A stretch of DNA of 64,000 nt from Clostridium sp. (lineage in GTDB: Bacteria; Bacillota; Clostridia; Lachnospirales; Lachnospiraceae), in the NCBI GenBank assembly GCA_023664605.1, contig JAMPFF010000011.1, forward strand, positions 16,219-80,218, read 5' to 3'. Shown here one piece after another: positions 52,821-62,965 of the stretch; positions within the stretch are counted from its first letter, which is position 1; each line of letters opens with the position of its first letter. Under the pieces are notes generated by a model that saw nothing but the letters and a program-made list of their open reading frames with translations, searched no databases and was not told where the DNA came from. The position numbers and the translations under genes were made by a program.

Positions 52821-52900
52821 AATCTTTACCATACCTTTCCCGCCGCCTGCAAATCCGGACACAGACACAAAGACGCAGACGTAAAGTTTCTTATGCGCCG

Positions 52901-54469
52901 TTACATATAATTATCCGGCAAATCATTTTCAATCAAAACAACCTTCTGTTTCTCGCCGGGTATCGCATTCACCATCTGAAACGCCTCCTGAAGCGTGTCT
53001 ACGACAATCATTTTCTGTTTGGCAAAACCGGATTCCAGCAGACCGTCCTGTATCGGCTTGGTCTGTTCCTTTCCTACCAGTACCGCATAATCGCATTTAT
53101 CATGCGCATATATGCCTATTTCCTTATTTTCCTCATACTGCCGTTCCCCCAGTTCCACCATACCGGGCGTCACTAAGATTCTAAGTTCTTCAAACATTGC
53201 CAATGTATCCAAAGCGGCCTTAAATCCGCTTTTATTGGAATTATAAGCATCATCCAATATGGTCCGGCTTCCCTGCTTGATTAACTGCAGTCTGTGAGGT
53301 ACGCTCTCCAGTTGTTTCACCGGAAATATCAGTTTTTCCATCGAAATGCCCAGCGTATTGGCAACCGCGATAGCTCCGGCAATGTTTTGCACATTATGAT
53401 TGCCGACCAGTTTCGTATGAAACTCATATTCCGCGCCCTGTTTGTCTTTCATCTTAAAAAATGAGCCTTCTTTTGACACTCTGATATCATAGGCCGCGTA
53501 ATCCGTATTTTCTCCTGATGTGCCATAGCTGACAAACGGTTTGTCTGTTTTTTTATCCCTGATATAAGGATTATCATAATTTAAAAAAACTTTCCCGTCA
53601 GACGGTATGGCGTCGGCCAATTCAAATTTCGTGCCGATGACATTCTCAATCGTATGAAAGCTTTGCAGATGCTGCGGTCCTATCGAAGTGATAATGCCAT
53701 ATTTTGGATTCACTAAGTCGCAGATTTCCTTAATATCCCCTACCTGCCTTGCTCCCATCTCACAGATAAAAATTTCATGGAAAGACTTCATATGCTCCCT
53801 GATAGTTCTGACAACCCCCAGAGTCGTGTTGTAATTACCAGGCGTATGCAAAACATTAAACTGTTGTGACAGCAGCTTGCTAAGAAAATACTTAACGCTG
53901 GTCTTTCCATAACTTCCGGTAACGCCTATCACCGTTAAATCCGGCATCCTGCTTAAAATCCGCGCCGCATCATTAATATAATATCTGTCAATGGCCTGCT
54001 CTATCGGATGATTGATAAAATTCACCAACAACACCAAAACAGGAAGCAGCACAAATAACGCCGATAAAACCACACTGCATGTTCCGGCGATATCCGCCCT
54101 GCGGATAAAAGAACACAAAATGCCAATGATGAATAAAATGCCTGTCGTTATCAGCATTCTCTTGACTCTTGCCGTATAAACAAGCGGTTTTTTAGCTTTG
54201 CGGGGTTTATTGACCAGTATAGTCATTACATTCATCAGGCACGCCGCAACAAGGCACCCTCGCCCGCCAATCATAAGTAACGGCAGGCAAATCAGGCTGT
54301 AAAGCGTTTTTCCAAGCAGTCTTCCGATATTCCCGGTTACTGCAAGCCATTCCCGGTATTCCGTCGATTTATAGGAATTTTGCTGAAACATATGCAAGAT
54401 ATAAAGTTCAAAACAAACCGCTCCGGGTATATACGTGCCGAACCAGATAATCCACAAAAAGATATCCAT
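52901..54469 (-). CDS. murF: Membrane-anchored MurF-like Mur ligase
   Basis: 522 residues. About 160 N-terminal residues form four or five membrane segments (near 1-28, 55-90, 104-122, 130-155), replacing the usual MurF substrate domain. The Mur ligase core follows: P-loop GVTGSYGKTS near 183, GNHNVQNIAGAIAVA near 345, and the C-terminal domain with DDAYNSNKSG. It should add D-Ala-D-Ala (from Ddl, next gene) or a related unit. Because the substrate domain is missing, a different amide-forming reaction at the membrane is possible. Confidence 0.82.
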   Translation of the reverse strand: MDIFLWIIWFGTYIPGAVCFELYILHMFQQNSYKSTEYREWLAVTGNIGRLLGKTLYSLICLPLLMIGGRGCLVAACLMNVMTILVNKPRKAKKPLVYTARVKRMLITTGILFIIGILCSFIRRADIAGTCSVVLSALFVLLPVLVLLVNFINHPIEQAIDRYYINDAARILSRMPDLTVIGVTGSYGKTSVKYFLSKLLSQQFNVLHTPGNYNTTLGVVRTIREHMKSFHEIFICEMGARQVGDIKEICDLVNPKYGIITSIGPQHLQSFHTIENVIGTKFELADAIPSDGKVFLNYDNPYIRDKKTDKPFVSYGTSGENTDYAAYDIRVSKEGSFFKMKDKQGAEYEFHTKLVGNHNVQNIAGAIAVANTLGISMEKLIFPVKQLESVPHRLQLIKQGSRTILDDAYNSNKSGFKAALDTLAMFEELRILVTPGMVELGERQYEENKEIGIYAHDKCDYAVLVGKEQTKPIQDGLLESGFAKQKMIVVDTLQEAFQMVNAIPGEKQKVVLIENDLPDNYM

Positions 54470-54507
54470 AAATGCTTTCTAATTCCTTTCTCTTCTTCCA
54501 ACATCCT

Positions 54508-55272
54508 CTATCCGAAAAAGCTCTGCAATGCACCGTGTACTTTTGCGGGCTGTTCCAGGAAAGAATAATGCCCCGCTCCCTCGCATACCACAAGCCCTGC
54601 ATCTTTTATCAGCCGCTCCATTGTCCGGGCATCCTCAATCGGCGTTGCCGTATCCGCATCTCCCCAAATAAGAAGCGTCGGACATTTTATTTTGGAAATA
54701 AGCGGTTCCAAATCTTCATTCACAACTTTTACCAACGTAGCCCGCATAATCGGCGTCGCATTATTATAATCCGCGGATCCCCTCTTTTTCCTCATATCCT
54801 CCACCGCATCAGGGTATAAAAAATGCAATACTTTCGTACTCATAATGCTGCTTGCCATCTTATAAAGGCGCAGGCTCACTTTCTGCTTCCATGTCTTTTT
54901 CGGCATAATTCCCGCACTGTCAATCAAAACCGCCTTACGGATTGTATAGGGAAGATTCTGCCTCGCATTCATCTTAAATAGGACTCTGCCGCCAAAGGAA
55001 TGCACTACGATACTTACCTCCTTTAATTGCAGACTCTCCATAAACTTCATCACGAAGTCCACATAGTCATCCACGCACCACGGCGTCTGCGGCTCCGGTG
55101 TTTTGCCAAATCCCGGCATATCCGGCGCAATTACTCTGTGCTTTGCAGAAAGAGTCTTGATAATCCCATCAAACAGGGTAATATTAGAACCCCACCCATG
55201 CAATAATAAAATTACATCGCCTGTTCCCTCATCTATATAATTCACCGGAATATTATCAACTCTAATAATCAC
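54508..55272 (-). CDS. Alpha/beta-fold hydrolase
   Basis: 254 residues from a GTG (55270-55272), picked because GGAGG lies 5 nt upstream and similarity starts with VDNIPVNYIDEG. Oxyanion motif LHGWGSN near 28, nucleophile VHSFGG near 97, Asp in WGDADTATP near 200, and His in GAGHYSFLEQP near 230. It is a generic hydrolase of unknown substrate. It precedes the MurF-like and ddl genes on one transcript. Confidence 0.88.
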   Translation of the reverse strand: MIIRVDNIPVNYIDEGTGDVILLLHGWGSNITLFDGIIKTLSAKHRVIAPDMPGFGKTPEPQTPWCVDDYVDFVMKFMESLQLKEVSIVVHSFGGRVLFKMNARQNLPYTIRKAVLIDSAGIMPKKTWKQKVSLRLYKMASSIMSTKVLHFLYPDAVEDMRKKRGSADYNNATPIMRATLVKVVNEDLEPLISKIKCPTLLIWGDADTATPIEDARTMERLIKDAGLVVCEGAGHYSFLEQPAKVHGALQSFFG

Positions 55273-55382
55273 ACAGACCTCCACACTATTTTCCACAACA
55301 CGGATTATGAATGAATGGTATTGCACTTTCGTTATCTTAACATATAATATATGCCATTTCATCCCATCATACAACACTTAAT

Positions 55383-55490
55383 TCAATTCCGGTGTTCTAC
55401 ATATTCTTCATAATCCGTCTCGCTTGCAAACAACATATAGACACCCTCCACATATCCCATATAACCGCTTTCCACCGTGTATCCTTTCAT
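55383..55490 (-). CDS. 35-residue conserved-looking small protein
   Basis: ATG at 55488-55490 with AAAGGAG 9 nt upstream encodes MKGYTVESGYMGYVEGVYML and 15 further residues rich in Glu, Tyr and Asp. Its aromatic/acidic pattern resembles very small hypothetical proteins I recall from Lachnospiraceae. There is no membrane segment. It lies between mfd and the alpha/beta hydrolase; a TTCAGAA/TTCTGAA hairpin (55506-55531) precedes it. Confidence 0.65.
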   Translation of the reverse strand: MKGYTVESGYMGYVEGVYMLFASETDYEEYVEHRN

Positions 55491-55592
55491 AAATGCCATC
55501 TCCTTTCAGAATCTGTTTTATTGTTCTGAAAATAGAATAGCATTTATAAAGTACCATAAACCGGTCTTTGATGAACAACCGTTCGACTTAAG

Positions 55593-58500
55593 CTACTGCA
55601 CTGCTATATTTTTTCCCAAAAGAAGTTCCTCCATATCGCCCAATAGCTGTTCCGTCAAGGATAAAAGCATTTCTTCATTTTTTTCCACCAAATCGCATTT
55701 TCTATACCGATACCGGAAAGCCGGAGTGCCTTTCGGGTCAAACAAAAGTTTTCCCTCATATTTCTGCACCAGCAAAGGAATATTCTCCACCTTTATCGGC
55801 GCATCCGTCCTAAATAGGAATTGCAGCAATTCATTTTTCCCTTTCACTTCAGGCATAAAAAGGTTGTGTGCCTTTACCCGGATAAGCGCAATCCGCAGCA
55901 AATTGTCTACGGACTTGGGGATTTCCCCGAAACGGTCAAGAAGTTCTTCTTTCATGTCGTCGCATTCCCTGTCATTTTCAATTCCGGCAATCCGCTTATA
56001 GATATCCAGCTTTTGAATCTCATTGACAATATAGGAGGGCGGAATATAGGCATCCACATCCAAATCAATCGTCGTGTTAAAATCCTCTATGACAGGGATT
56101 CCCTTTATATTTTTTACCGCCTCATTTAGCATTTTACAGTATAAATCATATCCTACCGCCTGCATATGCCCATGCTGTCTTGCACCGAGAATATTGCCCG
56201 CGCCGCGGATTTCCAAATCGCGCATGGCAATTTTAAAACCGCTTCCCAAATCGGTAAACTCCCGGATTGCTTCCAGACGTTTCTCTGCCACTTCTTTTAA
56301 CATCTTATCTCTCTTATACATGAGGAAAGCGTATGCCGTCCGGTTGGAACGCCCTACCCTGCCGCGCAGCTGATAAAGCTGGGAAAGTCCCATATTATCG
56401 GAATCATGAATAATCATGGTATTCACATTCGTGATATCCAATCCGGTTTCGATAATGGTAGTAGATACCAAAATATCAATCTCTCCGGCGATAAAATCAT
56501 ACATGATACGCTCTAATTCCCTCTCTTTCATCTGTCCATGCGCAAAGGCCACCGTTGCTTCCGGAACCAGATTTTGGACAGAGGCCGCAATATCTGCAAT
56601 ATGCGCAACCCTGTTATAAACATAATATACCTGTCCTTTTCTGGCAAGTTCCCTGACAATCGCCTCCCGTACCAGCTCCTCATTGTATTCGCAGACAAAG
56701 GTCTGTATCGGCAGCCTGTCGTTCGGTCCCTCCTCTAACACACTCATATCGCGGATGCCGATAAGGCTCATATGGAGCGTCCTGGGAATCGGCGTCGCCG
56801 TCAGCGTCAATACGTCAACATCTTCTTTCATCTTCTTAATCTTTTCTTTATGCGTCACGCCAAAACGCTGTTCCTCATCTACAATTAATAATCCTAAATC
56901 CTTAAAAACAACATCATCCGAAAGCACTCTGTGCGTACCGATAACGATATCCACCATGCCTTTTCGCAGCGCTTCTATCGTCTTTTTCTGCTCCGGTGCA
57001 GTACGGAAACGGGAAAGCAGTTCGATACGCACCGGAAAGTCTTTCATACGCTGTATAAAGGTATTATAATGCTGCTGCGCCAAAATCGTCGTCGGAACCA
57101 GATAAACCACCTGTTTTCCCTCCTGCACCGCCTTAAACGCGGCGCGGATGGCTATTTCCGTCTTTCCATAGCCGACGTCTCCGCAAATCAAGCGATCCAT
57201 TATCTTAACGCTTTCCATATCCGCCTTGGTATCGGCGATAGCGTTTAACTGATCCTCCGTCTCCTCATAGGGAAACATTTCTTCAAATTCTTTCTGCCAG
57301 ACCGTATCCTCCCCGTACTGATAACCGTTTCTCTGCTGCCTGTGCGCATATAATTCCACCAAATCCTGTGCTATTTCATTGACTGCGCTGCGTACTTTGG
57401 TCTTTGTCTTATTCCATTCCTGCGTGCCTAATTTATTTAATTTCGGCGTTCCGGCATCCGCAGACGCGTATTTTTGAATAACATCCAGTCCTGTCGCCAG
57501 AATATACAGATTTCCGCCATCCCGGTACTCTATTTTAATATAGTCCTTTGTGACTTTCTCCACTTCCACTTTCTCAATGCCACGGTATATGCCGAGGCCG
57601 TGCGTCTCATGCACGACATAATCGCCGACTTTCAGTTCCGCAAAATCATTAATTTTCTGCCCTTCATAAATCTTTTTCTTCTTCTTTTTCTTTTTCTGGA
57701 CGCCGAAGATATCGCTCTCCGAAATGACGATAAACTTAAGCAGCGGATATTCAAATCCCTTTAGCACCCGTCCGTAATAAGTCATCACCTCTCCCGGCTG
57801 TACTTCCCGTTCCGGGTCTTCACTGTAAAAAGCGGAAATCTCCTGCTCCCGCAAATCCTCGGCAAGTCTTTTGGCTCTCGTTCTGGAACCTGACAGAAGC
57901 AGCACCCGGTATCCGTTCTTTTTATATCTTGATAAGTCTTTCACCAGTGCGTCAAAACTGTTATTATAAGAGGGCAGGCTTCTTGCCTGAATATCAAATT
58001 TCCGCTCCGTCTTAAACAACGGATTTTTCCCGTCCATCATGGACAGCGCCACAACTCTTCTGTCCGCAAGTTTTGCGGAAACCTCCTCACATCTGAATAA
58101 AACGTCCATCTGCCCCGGTAAAATATAACCTTTCTCCACACGGTGCATCATGCTTTCCCTGAATTCAAATTCCACCGCACCCGCATATTCGCCGACACGG
58201 ATAGGCTCGTCTATAAAAACGCAGCTTTGCTCTACCGGAAAAAATTCCAGAAAAGTCGTAAGCTTCGGATAAAAATACCGGATATAGCTTTCCAGATTCA
58301 CCGCATTAAAAGAAAATCCAAGTTCCAAAAGCTGTTCTTTCAATTCTTCTATCTGTTTATGAATGCGGTGCGCCTCCTCCGTCTTCATTTCGGCGCGCAG
58401 TTTGGCCTCATATTCTTTTTCCTCTTTTTCAATGGCCTTAAGGCCCGTACGCAGTTGTTCTTCGCTTAAGGCAATTTCCGTCGCGGGATAAATGGAAACG

Positions 58501-59150
58501 GACTCTAATTTTTCAATGGAACGCTGGCTCAACACATCAAAACTCCGGATAGACTCTACATCCTCCCCCCACAGTTCAATGCGGTAGGGATTTTCCTCCG
58601 TTAAATCAAAAATATCAATAATGCCGCCCCGGATACTGAACTGCCCGGGCGCTTCCACCTGATAGTTTTTCTCATACCCTAATGAGGTTAATTTCATGGC
58701 CAGACCGTTTTCGTCAACGCTGTTTTCTTTATTAATGGAAATAATATTCTCTTTCTGCACCGATAACGGAACCTGCGGCGCCATCAATGCGTCAAAGGTC
58801 GTAATGATGGTCGCGGGCTTTTTTTCCATCAGCCTGCGTAGCGCTTTCATACGCTGCATAATCAACTGATTGCCATGAATATCAGCCTGAAAAAATATCA
58901 GGTCCTTGGCCGGATAAATCATGACATTTCTGTCATAAAACTTATAATCTTCATACAATTCCTTTGCTTTCAGTTCATCAAAAGTAACGATGATTTTATA
59001 TCGAAAACCATCGCCAAGTCCGTATATCATATGCAGCTTTTCAGAATCAACACAGCCGCTTAACGCAACCGCCGCATTGTCCTTTTTCAGCATTTTTTTA
59101 ATTTCGTCATATTCTCCCAGTTCATGCAGGGGCGCCAGTAATGCCCTCAT
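55593..59150 (-). CDS. mfd: Transcription-repair coupling factor
   Basis: 1185 residues. UvrB-like N-terminal modules, an RNA polymerase interaction domain after about 505 (VGDYVVHETHGLGIYRG), RecG-like helicase motifs (GDVGYGKTEIAIRAAFKA near 655, DEEQRFGV, GRVGRS), and a C-terminal TRCF domain. It removes stalled RNA polymerase and recruits UvrA. A run of eight lysines near 497 lies at the domain junction. The start overlaps the pth stop by 4 nt. Confidence 0.97.
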   Translation of the reverse strand: MRALLAPLHELGEYDEIKKMLKKDNAAVALSGCVDSEKLHMIYGLGDGFRYKIIVTFDELKAKELYEDYKFYDRNVMIYPAKDLIFFQADIHGNQLIMQRMKALRRLMEKKPATIITTFDALMAPQVPLSVQKENIISINKENSVDENGLAMKLTSLGYEKNYQVEAPGQFSIRGGIIDIFDLTEENPYRIELWGEDVESIRSFDVLSQRSIEKLESVSIYPATEIALSEEQLRTGLKAIEKEEKEYEAKLRAEMKTEEAHRIHKQIEELKEQLLELGFSFNAVNLESYIRYFYPKLTTFLEFFPVEQSCVFIDEPIRVGEYAGAVEFEFRESMMHRVEKGYILPGQMDVLFRCEEVSAKLADRRVVALSMMDGKNPLFKTERKFDIQARSLPSYNNSFDALVKDLSRYKKNGYRVLLLSGSRTRAKRLAEDLREQEISAFYSEDPEREVQPGEVMTYYGRVLKGFEYPLLKFIVISESDIFGVQKKKKKKKKIYEGQKINDFAELKVGDYVVHETHGLGIYRGIEKVEVEKVTKDYIKIEYRDGGNLYILATGLDVIQKYASADAGTPKLNKLGTQEWNKTKTKVRSAVNEIAQDLVELYAHRQQRNGYQYGEDTVWQKEFEEMFPYEETEDQLNAIADTKADMESVKIMDRLICGDVGYGKTEIAIRAAFKAVQEGKQVVYLVPTTILAQQHYNTFIQRMKDFPVRIELLSRFRTAPEQKKTIEALRKGMVDIVIGTHRVLSDDVVFKDLGLLIVDEEQRFGVTHKEKIKKMKEDVDVLTLTATPIPRTLHMSLIGIRDMSVLEEGPNDRLPIQTFVCEYNEELVREAIVRELARKGQVYYVYNRVAHIADIAASVQNLVPEATVAFAHGQMKERELERIMYDFIAGEIDILVSTTIIETGLDITNVNTMIIHDSDNMGLSQLYQLRGRVGRSNRTAYAFLMYKRDKMLKEVAEKRLEAIREFTDLGSGFKIAMRDLEIRGAGNILGARQHGHMQAVGYDLYCKMLNEAVKNIKGIPVIEDFNTTIDLDVDAYIPPSYIVNEIQKLDIYKRIAGIENDRECDDMKEELLDRFGEIPKSVDNLLRIALIRVKAHNLFMPEVKGKNELLQFLFRTDAPIKVENIPLLVQKYEGKLLFDPKGTPAFRYRYRKCDLVEKNEEMLLSLTEQLLGDMEELLLGKNIAVQ

Positions 59151-59740
59151 GGTTGTTGTCCTGCTCCTTTCACCGTCTTTTTATTAAATTGGTTCATTGC
59201 CGCATCAGCTCCGTCCGTTATCATAACTTCCATTGCCTCTACCGCTTTTTTTACACAGTCTTCTATTATTGTTCTGTCTTCTGCTCCGAAATGCCCTAAC
59301 ACATAATCCACCAAATCATAATCGGTCGGTTTTTCCCCTACGCCGATTTTAATCCGCTGAAATTCATCATGTCCAAGATGCAGGATAATATTTTTAAGGC
59401 CGTTATGTCCGCCTGCGCTGCCCTTTTTACGGATACGGAGCATTCCCACATCCAGGCTGATATCGTCGGAAATGACGATAAGTTCCGATTTTTCTTCTAT
59501 TTTATAATAGTCTATGACCTCTCTTATACTTTCACCACTGAGATTCATAAAAGTCTGCGGCTTTACCAGAATTACTTTTTCACCGCCAATCATACCCTTT
59601 CCGATTAACGCCTTATGCTTTTTTTCCGTTACCGCGATATGATGCTTTTCTGCCGCTGCATCAATTACCATAAACCCTGCATTATGGCGTGTATTTTCAT
59701 ATTTTCCACCCGGATTTCCCAAACCTGCGATAATGTACAT
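59147..59740 (-). CDS. pth: Peptidyl-tRNA hydrolase
   Basis: 197 residues. GLGNPGGKYENTRHNAGF with the catalytic His near 20, and HNGLKNI near 112 are diagnostic. It recycles peptidyl-tRNAs that drop off ribosomes. It overlaps mfd by 4 nt (ATGA), a widespread gene order. Confidence 0.97.
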   Translation of the reverse strand: MYIIAGLGNPGGKYENTRHNAGFMVIDAAAEKHHIAVTEKKHKALIGKGMIGGEKVILVKPQTFMNLSGESIREVIDYYKIEEKSELIVISDDISLDVGMLRIRKKGSAGGHNGLKNIILHLGHDEFQRIKIGVGEKPTDYDLVDYVLGHFGAEDRTIIEDCVKKAVEAMEVMITDGADAAMNQFNKKTVKGAGQQP

Positions 59741-59765
59741 AGCCTCTCCCTGTTTGTGGCTGACA

Positions 59766-59791
59766 AAAAAGGATGCCTAAGCATCCTTTTT
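59766..59791 (-). terminator. Terminator of spoVG
   Basis: AAAAAGGATGC-CTAA-GCATCCTTTTT is a perfect 11-bp stem with A and T runs on either side. Confidence 0.9.
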
Positions 59792-59812
59792 GCCAATTAC
59801 TCACTCAATCCA

Positions 59813-60085
59813 TTATTCGTCATTCGGTTCTAAAAGCGCTTTCTCATAGCTGTCCAAAATAATACTTTGAATACGTTCTCTGGTAGTCGAATTAATCGGA
59901 TGTGCAATATCCCGATATTCGCCATCAGTCGCCTTCTTGCTTGGCATAGCAATAAAAAGTCCTTTTTCGCCCTCAATTACTTTAATGTCATGCACTACAA
60001 ACTCGTCGTCAATGGTAATTGAGACGATTGCTTTCATCTTGCTGTCTTGAGTCATTTTACGTACGCGGACATCAGTAATTCTCAT
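59813..60085 (-). CDS. spoVG: SpoVG RNA/DNA-binding regulator
   Basis: 90 residues, beginning [11 protein letters not shown] with AAGGAGG 9 nt before the ATG; the longer open frame has no support. Conserved [14 protein letters not shown] and FIAMPSKK blocks span about 28-60. SpoVG is a small conserved regulator that affects sporulation, division and virulence in Firmicutes. It has its own terminator; its promoter could not be fixed. Confidence 0.95.
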   Translation of the reverse strand: MRITDVRVRKMTQDSKMKAIVSITIDDEFVVHDIKVIEGEKGLFIAMPSKKATDGEYRDIAHPINSTTRERIQSIILDSYEKALLEPNDE

Positions 60086-60238
60086 GAAGCTCAGCCTCCT
60101 TATCATATGATACCGAACAGGTTCCCGTCGGCTTTCACAAGCTTTTCCACACAAGTCATACTTATCAAGCCACGCAGCTTGTAATCAACAACATCTTTAT
60201 CCATTCAATCTATCAGACCTACTTCGGATACAATAACA

Positions 60239-61357
60239 TTAAATAACATATCTGTCATTATGTTCTACCACAATTTCTATTCCGTTTTCCCCTCTGTAAT
60301 ATGAATTTGCCCTAATTGTTCCCCGGCTTTCAACAATACAATTCTCAATATGCGTATTATCTCCGATATAAACATCATTTAAAATGATGGAATTCTTAAT
60401 ATAGCAGTTGTTTCCAACATAGGTCTTTTTAAAGATAACTGAATCCTCTACAGTACCATTTACAATACAGCCGCTTGAAATCAGGCTGTTCCTTATTTTT
60501 GCTCCTACGTTATATTTTGCCGGCGGATTATCATCTACCTTGGAGTATACATCCGGATACTGTTTAAAGAAATAATTTCTGATATCCGGCTGTAAGAAAT
60601 CCATATTTGTCTTGAAATAATCTTCCACCGTCGCAATGTTGCTCCAGTACTCCTTAATTTTATAACCAAAGATTCTCTTAATGTCTTTATAACGAATCAG
60701 AATGTCTTTTACAAAATCGTACCGGTCTTCTTCGGCGCATTTCTCAATCATTTCGATAAGCTGTCGTCTTCTGACAATATATACGCCGCAGGAAATCGTG
60801 TTGGATTTTGCTACTACCGGCTTTTCTTCAAACTCTTCAATACGGCTTTCCTCATTCATCTTAACCGTACCGAAACGTTCTATATTGGCGTCGGCCCCCA
60901 TCTCCTTACATACTACCGTAATATCAGCCTTTTTTTCAATATGATATTCCAATACCTTATTATAATCCATCTTATAAACACAGTCACCGGAAGAAATGAC
61001 TACATATGGTTCATGGCTGTTTTTCAAAAAAGCAAGGTTCTGGGCTATAGCGTCCGCTGTGCCGCGATACCACGCATTGCTCTCTGCCGTCGTCGCAGGG
61101 GTAAAAAGAAATAATCCACCCTGTTTACGTCCGAAATCCCACCACTTGGATGAACTTAAATGTTCATTTAAGCTGCCCGCATTATACTGGGTAAATACCG
61201 CAACCTTATTGATATGGGAATTGGTCATGTTACTGAGTGCAAAGTCGATACCGCGATAACTTCCTGCAATCGGCATAGCACAGACAGCACGCTTTCTCGT
61301 CAATTCTTTCATTCTGTGGTTGTTACCGCCGGCTAAAATAATTCCTATCGCTCTCAC
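60239..61357 (-). CDS. glgD: GlgD, regulatory subunit of glucose-1-phosphate adenylyltransferase
   Basis: 372 residues. The nucleotidyltransferase-like N-terminus reads [12 protein letters not shown] in place of the catalytic GGxGxRLxxLT of GlgC, so it is probably non-catalytic; the C-terminal left-handed beta-helix is intact ([31 protein letters not shown] pieces). GlgD partners GlgC in Firmicutes. The start overlaps the glgC stop by 4 nt. Confidence 0.93.
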   Translation of the reverse strand: MRAIGIILAGGNNHRMKELTRKRAVCAMPIAGSYRGIDFALSNMTNSHINKVAVFTQYNAGSLNEHLSSSKWWDFGRKQGGLFLFTPATTAESNAWYRGTADAIAQNLAFLKNSHEPYVVISSGDCVYKMDYNKVLEYHIEKKADITVVCKEMGADANIERFGTVKMNEESRIEEFEEKPVVAKSNTISCGVYIVRRRQLIEMIEKCAEEDRYDFVKDILIRYKDIKRIFGYKIKEYWSNIATVEDYFKTNMDFLQPDIRNYFFKQYPDVYSKVDDNPPAKYNVGAKIRNSLISSGCIVNGTVEDSVIFKKTYVGNNCYIKNSIILNDVYIGDNTHIENCIVESRGTIRANSYYRGENGIEIVVEHNDRYVI

Positions 61358-62628
61358 TGTTCATCACCTGCCTTAATCAATGTTCTACCGCTCGGAAGAT
61401 ATAAGTTGTCATAATCTTCGGCAGTGGTCGCGCCAAATACAACGGAGTTCTTCCCTATCGTAACGTTGTCAGGAATAACGCTCTTTTCCCCGATTGTTAC
61501 AAGGCCGTGATTATAAATATGCGGGTCCGTCATATTGGGAACTTCATCCCCGATTCCCAGTTTCACGTTATCTCCCAAGGTCACGTTCTCCGCTACGATG
61601 GCTTTATATAATTCACAGTTTTTGCCAATTTCCGTAGAATTCATGACTATGGAATCCCTGATAACAGTGTCTGCTCCAATCGTTACGCCGCAGCCGATAA
61701 CGGAATTATAAACTTTTCCGTATACCTCGCTTCCCTCTCCGATAATGCTTCTTTCCACCACGCTGTCGGGAGCCAGATACTGAGGCGGCAGCGTCTCGCA
61801 TTTCGTATAAATCTTCCAGTACTCTTCATATAAATTAAATTCCGGAACAATGTCAATCAGTTCCATATTGGCTTCCCAATAAGAACTCAGCGTTCCTACG
61901 TCTTTCCAATATCCGTTAAATTCATATGCGTAAAGAGGCGCGCCTTTTTTATGGCAGTATGGAATAATATGTTTACCAAAGTCCAGGCCTGACTGTTCCG
62001 CATTGACAAGCAGCGCTTCTTTCAGGGTCTTCCAGTTAAAAATATAAATTCCCATGGAAGCGAGATTGCTTCTCGGCTGCTCCGGTTTCTCCTCGAAGTC
62101 AGTAATCCTGCGGTTCTCATCGGTAATCATAATACCGAACCGCTTCGCCTCCTCCATAGGAACCGGCATAACCGCAATGGTGGCTTCCGCACCGTTCTGC
62201 TTGTGGAAATCCAGCATTACTTCGTAGTCCATCTTGTAGATATGGTCGCCCGAAAGAATCAGGATATATTCGGGGTTAAAACTCTCCATATAGGCAATGT
62301 TCTGGTAGATTGCATTCGCCGTGCCTGTATACCATTCACTGTGTACGCTCTTCTCGTAAGGAGGAAGCACGGTAACGCCGCCGATATTCCTGTCCAAATC
62401 CCACGGAATGCCAATGCCGATATGCGTATTCAAACGAAGCGGCTGGTACTGTGTCAGGACACCCACCGTATCAATGCCGGAATTGATACAATTACTTAGT
62501 GGAAAATCAATAATCCTGTACTTGCTGCCAAATGATACGGCAGGCTTCGCCACTTTGGAAGTCAACACCCCCAGTCTGCTTCCCTGACCGCCCGCTAACA
62601 GCATGGCAATCATCTCTTTCTTAACCAT
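61354..62628 (-). CDS. glgC: Glucose-1-phosphate adenylyltransferase, catalytic subunit
   Basis: 424 residues. [19 protein letters not shown] (catalytic loop, near 14), [19 protein letters not shown] (metal site), and a C-terminal beta-helix. It makes ADP-glucose for glycogen synthesis. The ribosome site GAGGTGAGG lies just before the ATG. Together with GlgD it forms the heteromeric enzyme. Confidence 0.96.
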   Translation of the reverse strand: MVKKEMIAMLLAGGQGSRLGVLTSKVAKPAVSFGSKYRIIDFPLSNCINSGIDTVGVLTQYQPLRLNTHIGIGIPWDLDRNIGGVTVLPPYEKSVHSEWYTGTANAIYQNIAYMESFNPEYILILSGDHIYKMDYEVMLDFHKQNGAEATIAVMPVPMEEAKRFGIMITDENRRITDFEEKPEQPRSNLASMGIYIFNWKTLKEALLVNAEQSGLDFGKHIIPYCHKKGAPLYAYEFNGYWKDVGTLSSYWEANMELIDIVPEFNLYEEYWKIYTKCETLPPQYLAPDSVVERSIIGEGSEVYGKVYNSVIGCGVTIGADTVIRDSIVMNSTEIGKNCELYKAIVAENVTLGDNVKLGIGDEVPNMTDPHIYNHGLVTIGEKSVIPDNVTIGKNSVVFGATTAEDYDNLYLPSGRTLIKAGDEQ

Positions 62629-62693
62629 ATCCTCACCTCTTGTTTCTGATAAATTTATTTAAAATAAAAATAATAATTTTATTTTGTTCCATA

Positions 62694-62722
62694 ATTATAT
62701 CACACTCCAATCAGAAAGTGAA
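62694..62722 (-). promoter_or_regulatory. Promoter of glgC-glgD
   Basis: Minus strand TTCACT (62717-62722), 17 nt, TATAAT (62694-62699). The gap 62629-62965 is very AT-rich and otherwise contains only this and the divergent murC promoter; the open frames in it look accidental. Confidence 0.5.
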
Positions 62723-62884
62723 TATTATTTACAAAATAATTCTCTTTTTATCTTTCTTCCTTTATTCATATATTACAATATTTTTTATATATTTTTGTAT
62801 TTTTTATCAATATTATATAATTTTATCTTTTTCCTCCCTGTGTTCCTCGTATATTTTTCCAAACTTTATTCTCACAAATAAATA

Positions 62885-62913
62885 TTGGTTTTTTTGGAAG
62901 AAATGCGTATAAT
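62885..62913 (+). promoter_or_regulatory. Promoter of murC
   Basis: TTGGTT (62885-62890), 17 nt, TATAAT (62908-62913), with a second TATAAT 9 nt further on and AGGAAG before the ATG. Confidence 0.65.
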
Positions 62914-62965
62914 ACTTATAATAGTTATATCATTCATAAAATATAAAAGATAGGAAGTCATAAAT

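Noticed and set aside
57665-57700. Run of lysine codons in mfd as a frameshift or sequencing error.
   Set aside because: The frame continues normally on both sides and the run lies at a domain junction where it is tolerable.
60103-60204. 33-codon open frame ([13 protein letters not shown]...) ending at the spoVG ribosome site.
   Set aside because: No convincing ribosome site or conservation evidence; it may be leader sequence of spoVG.
62640-62912. 90-codon open frame before murC with hydrophobic Ile/Phe/Tyr-rich product.
   Set aside because: It is a by-product of extreme AT content, has no ribosome site, and overlaps the promoters of glgC and murC.
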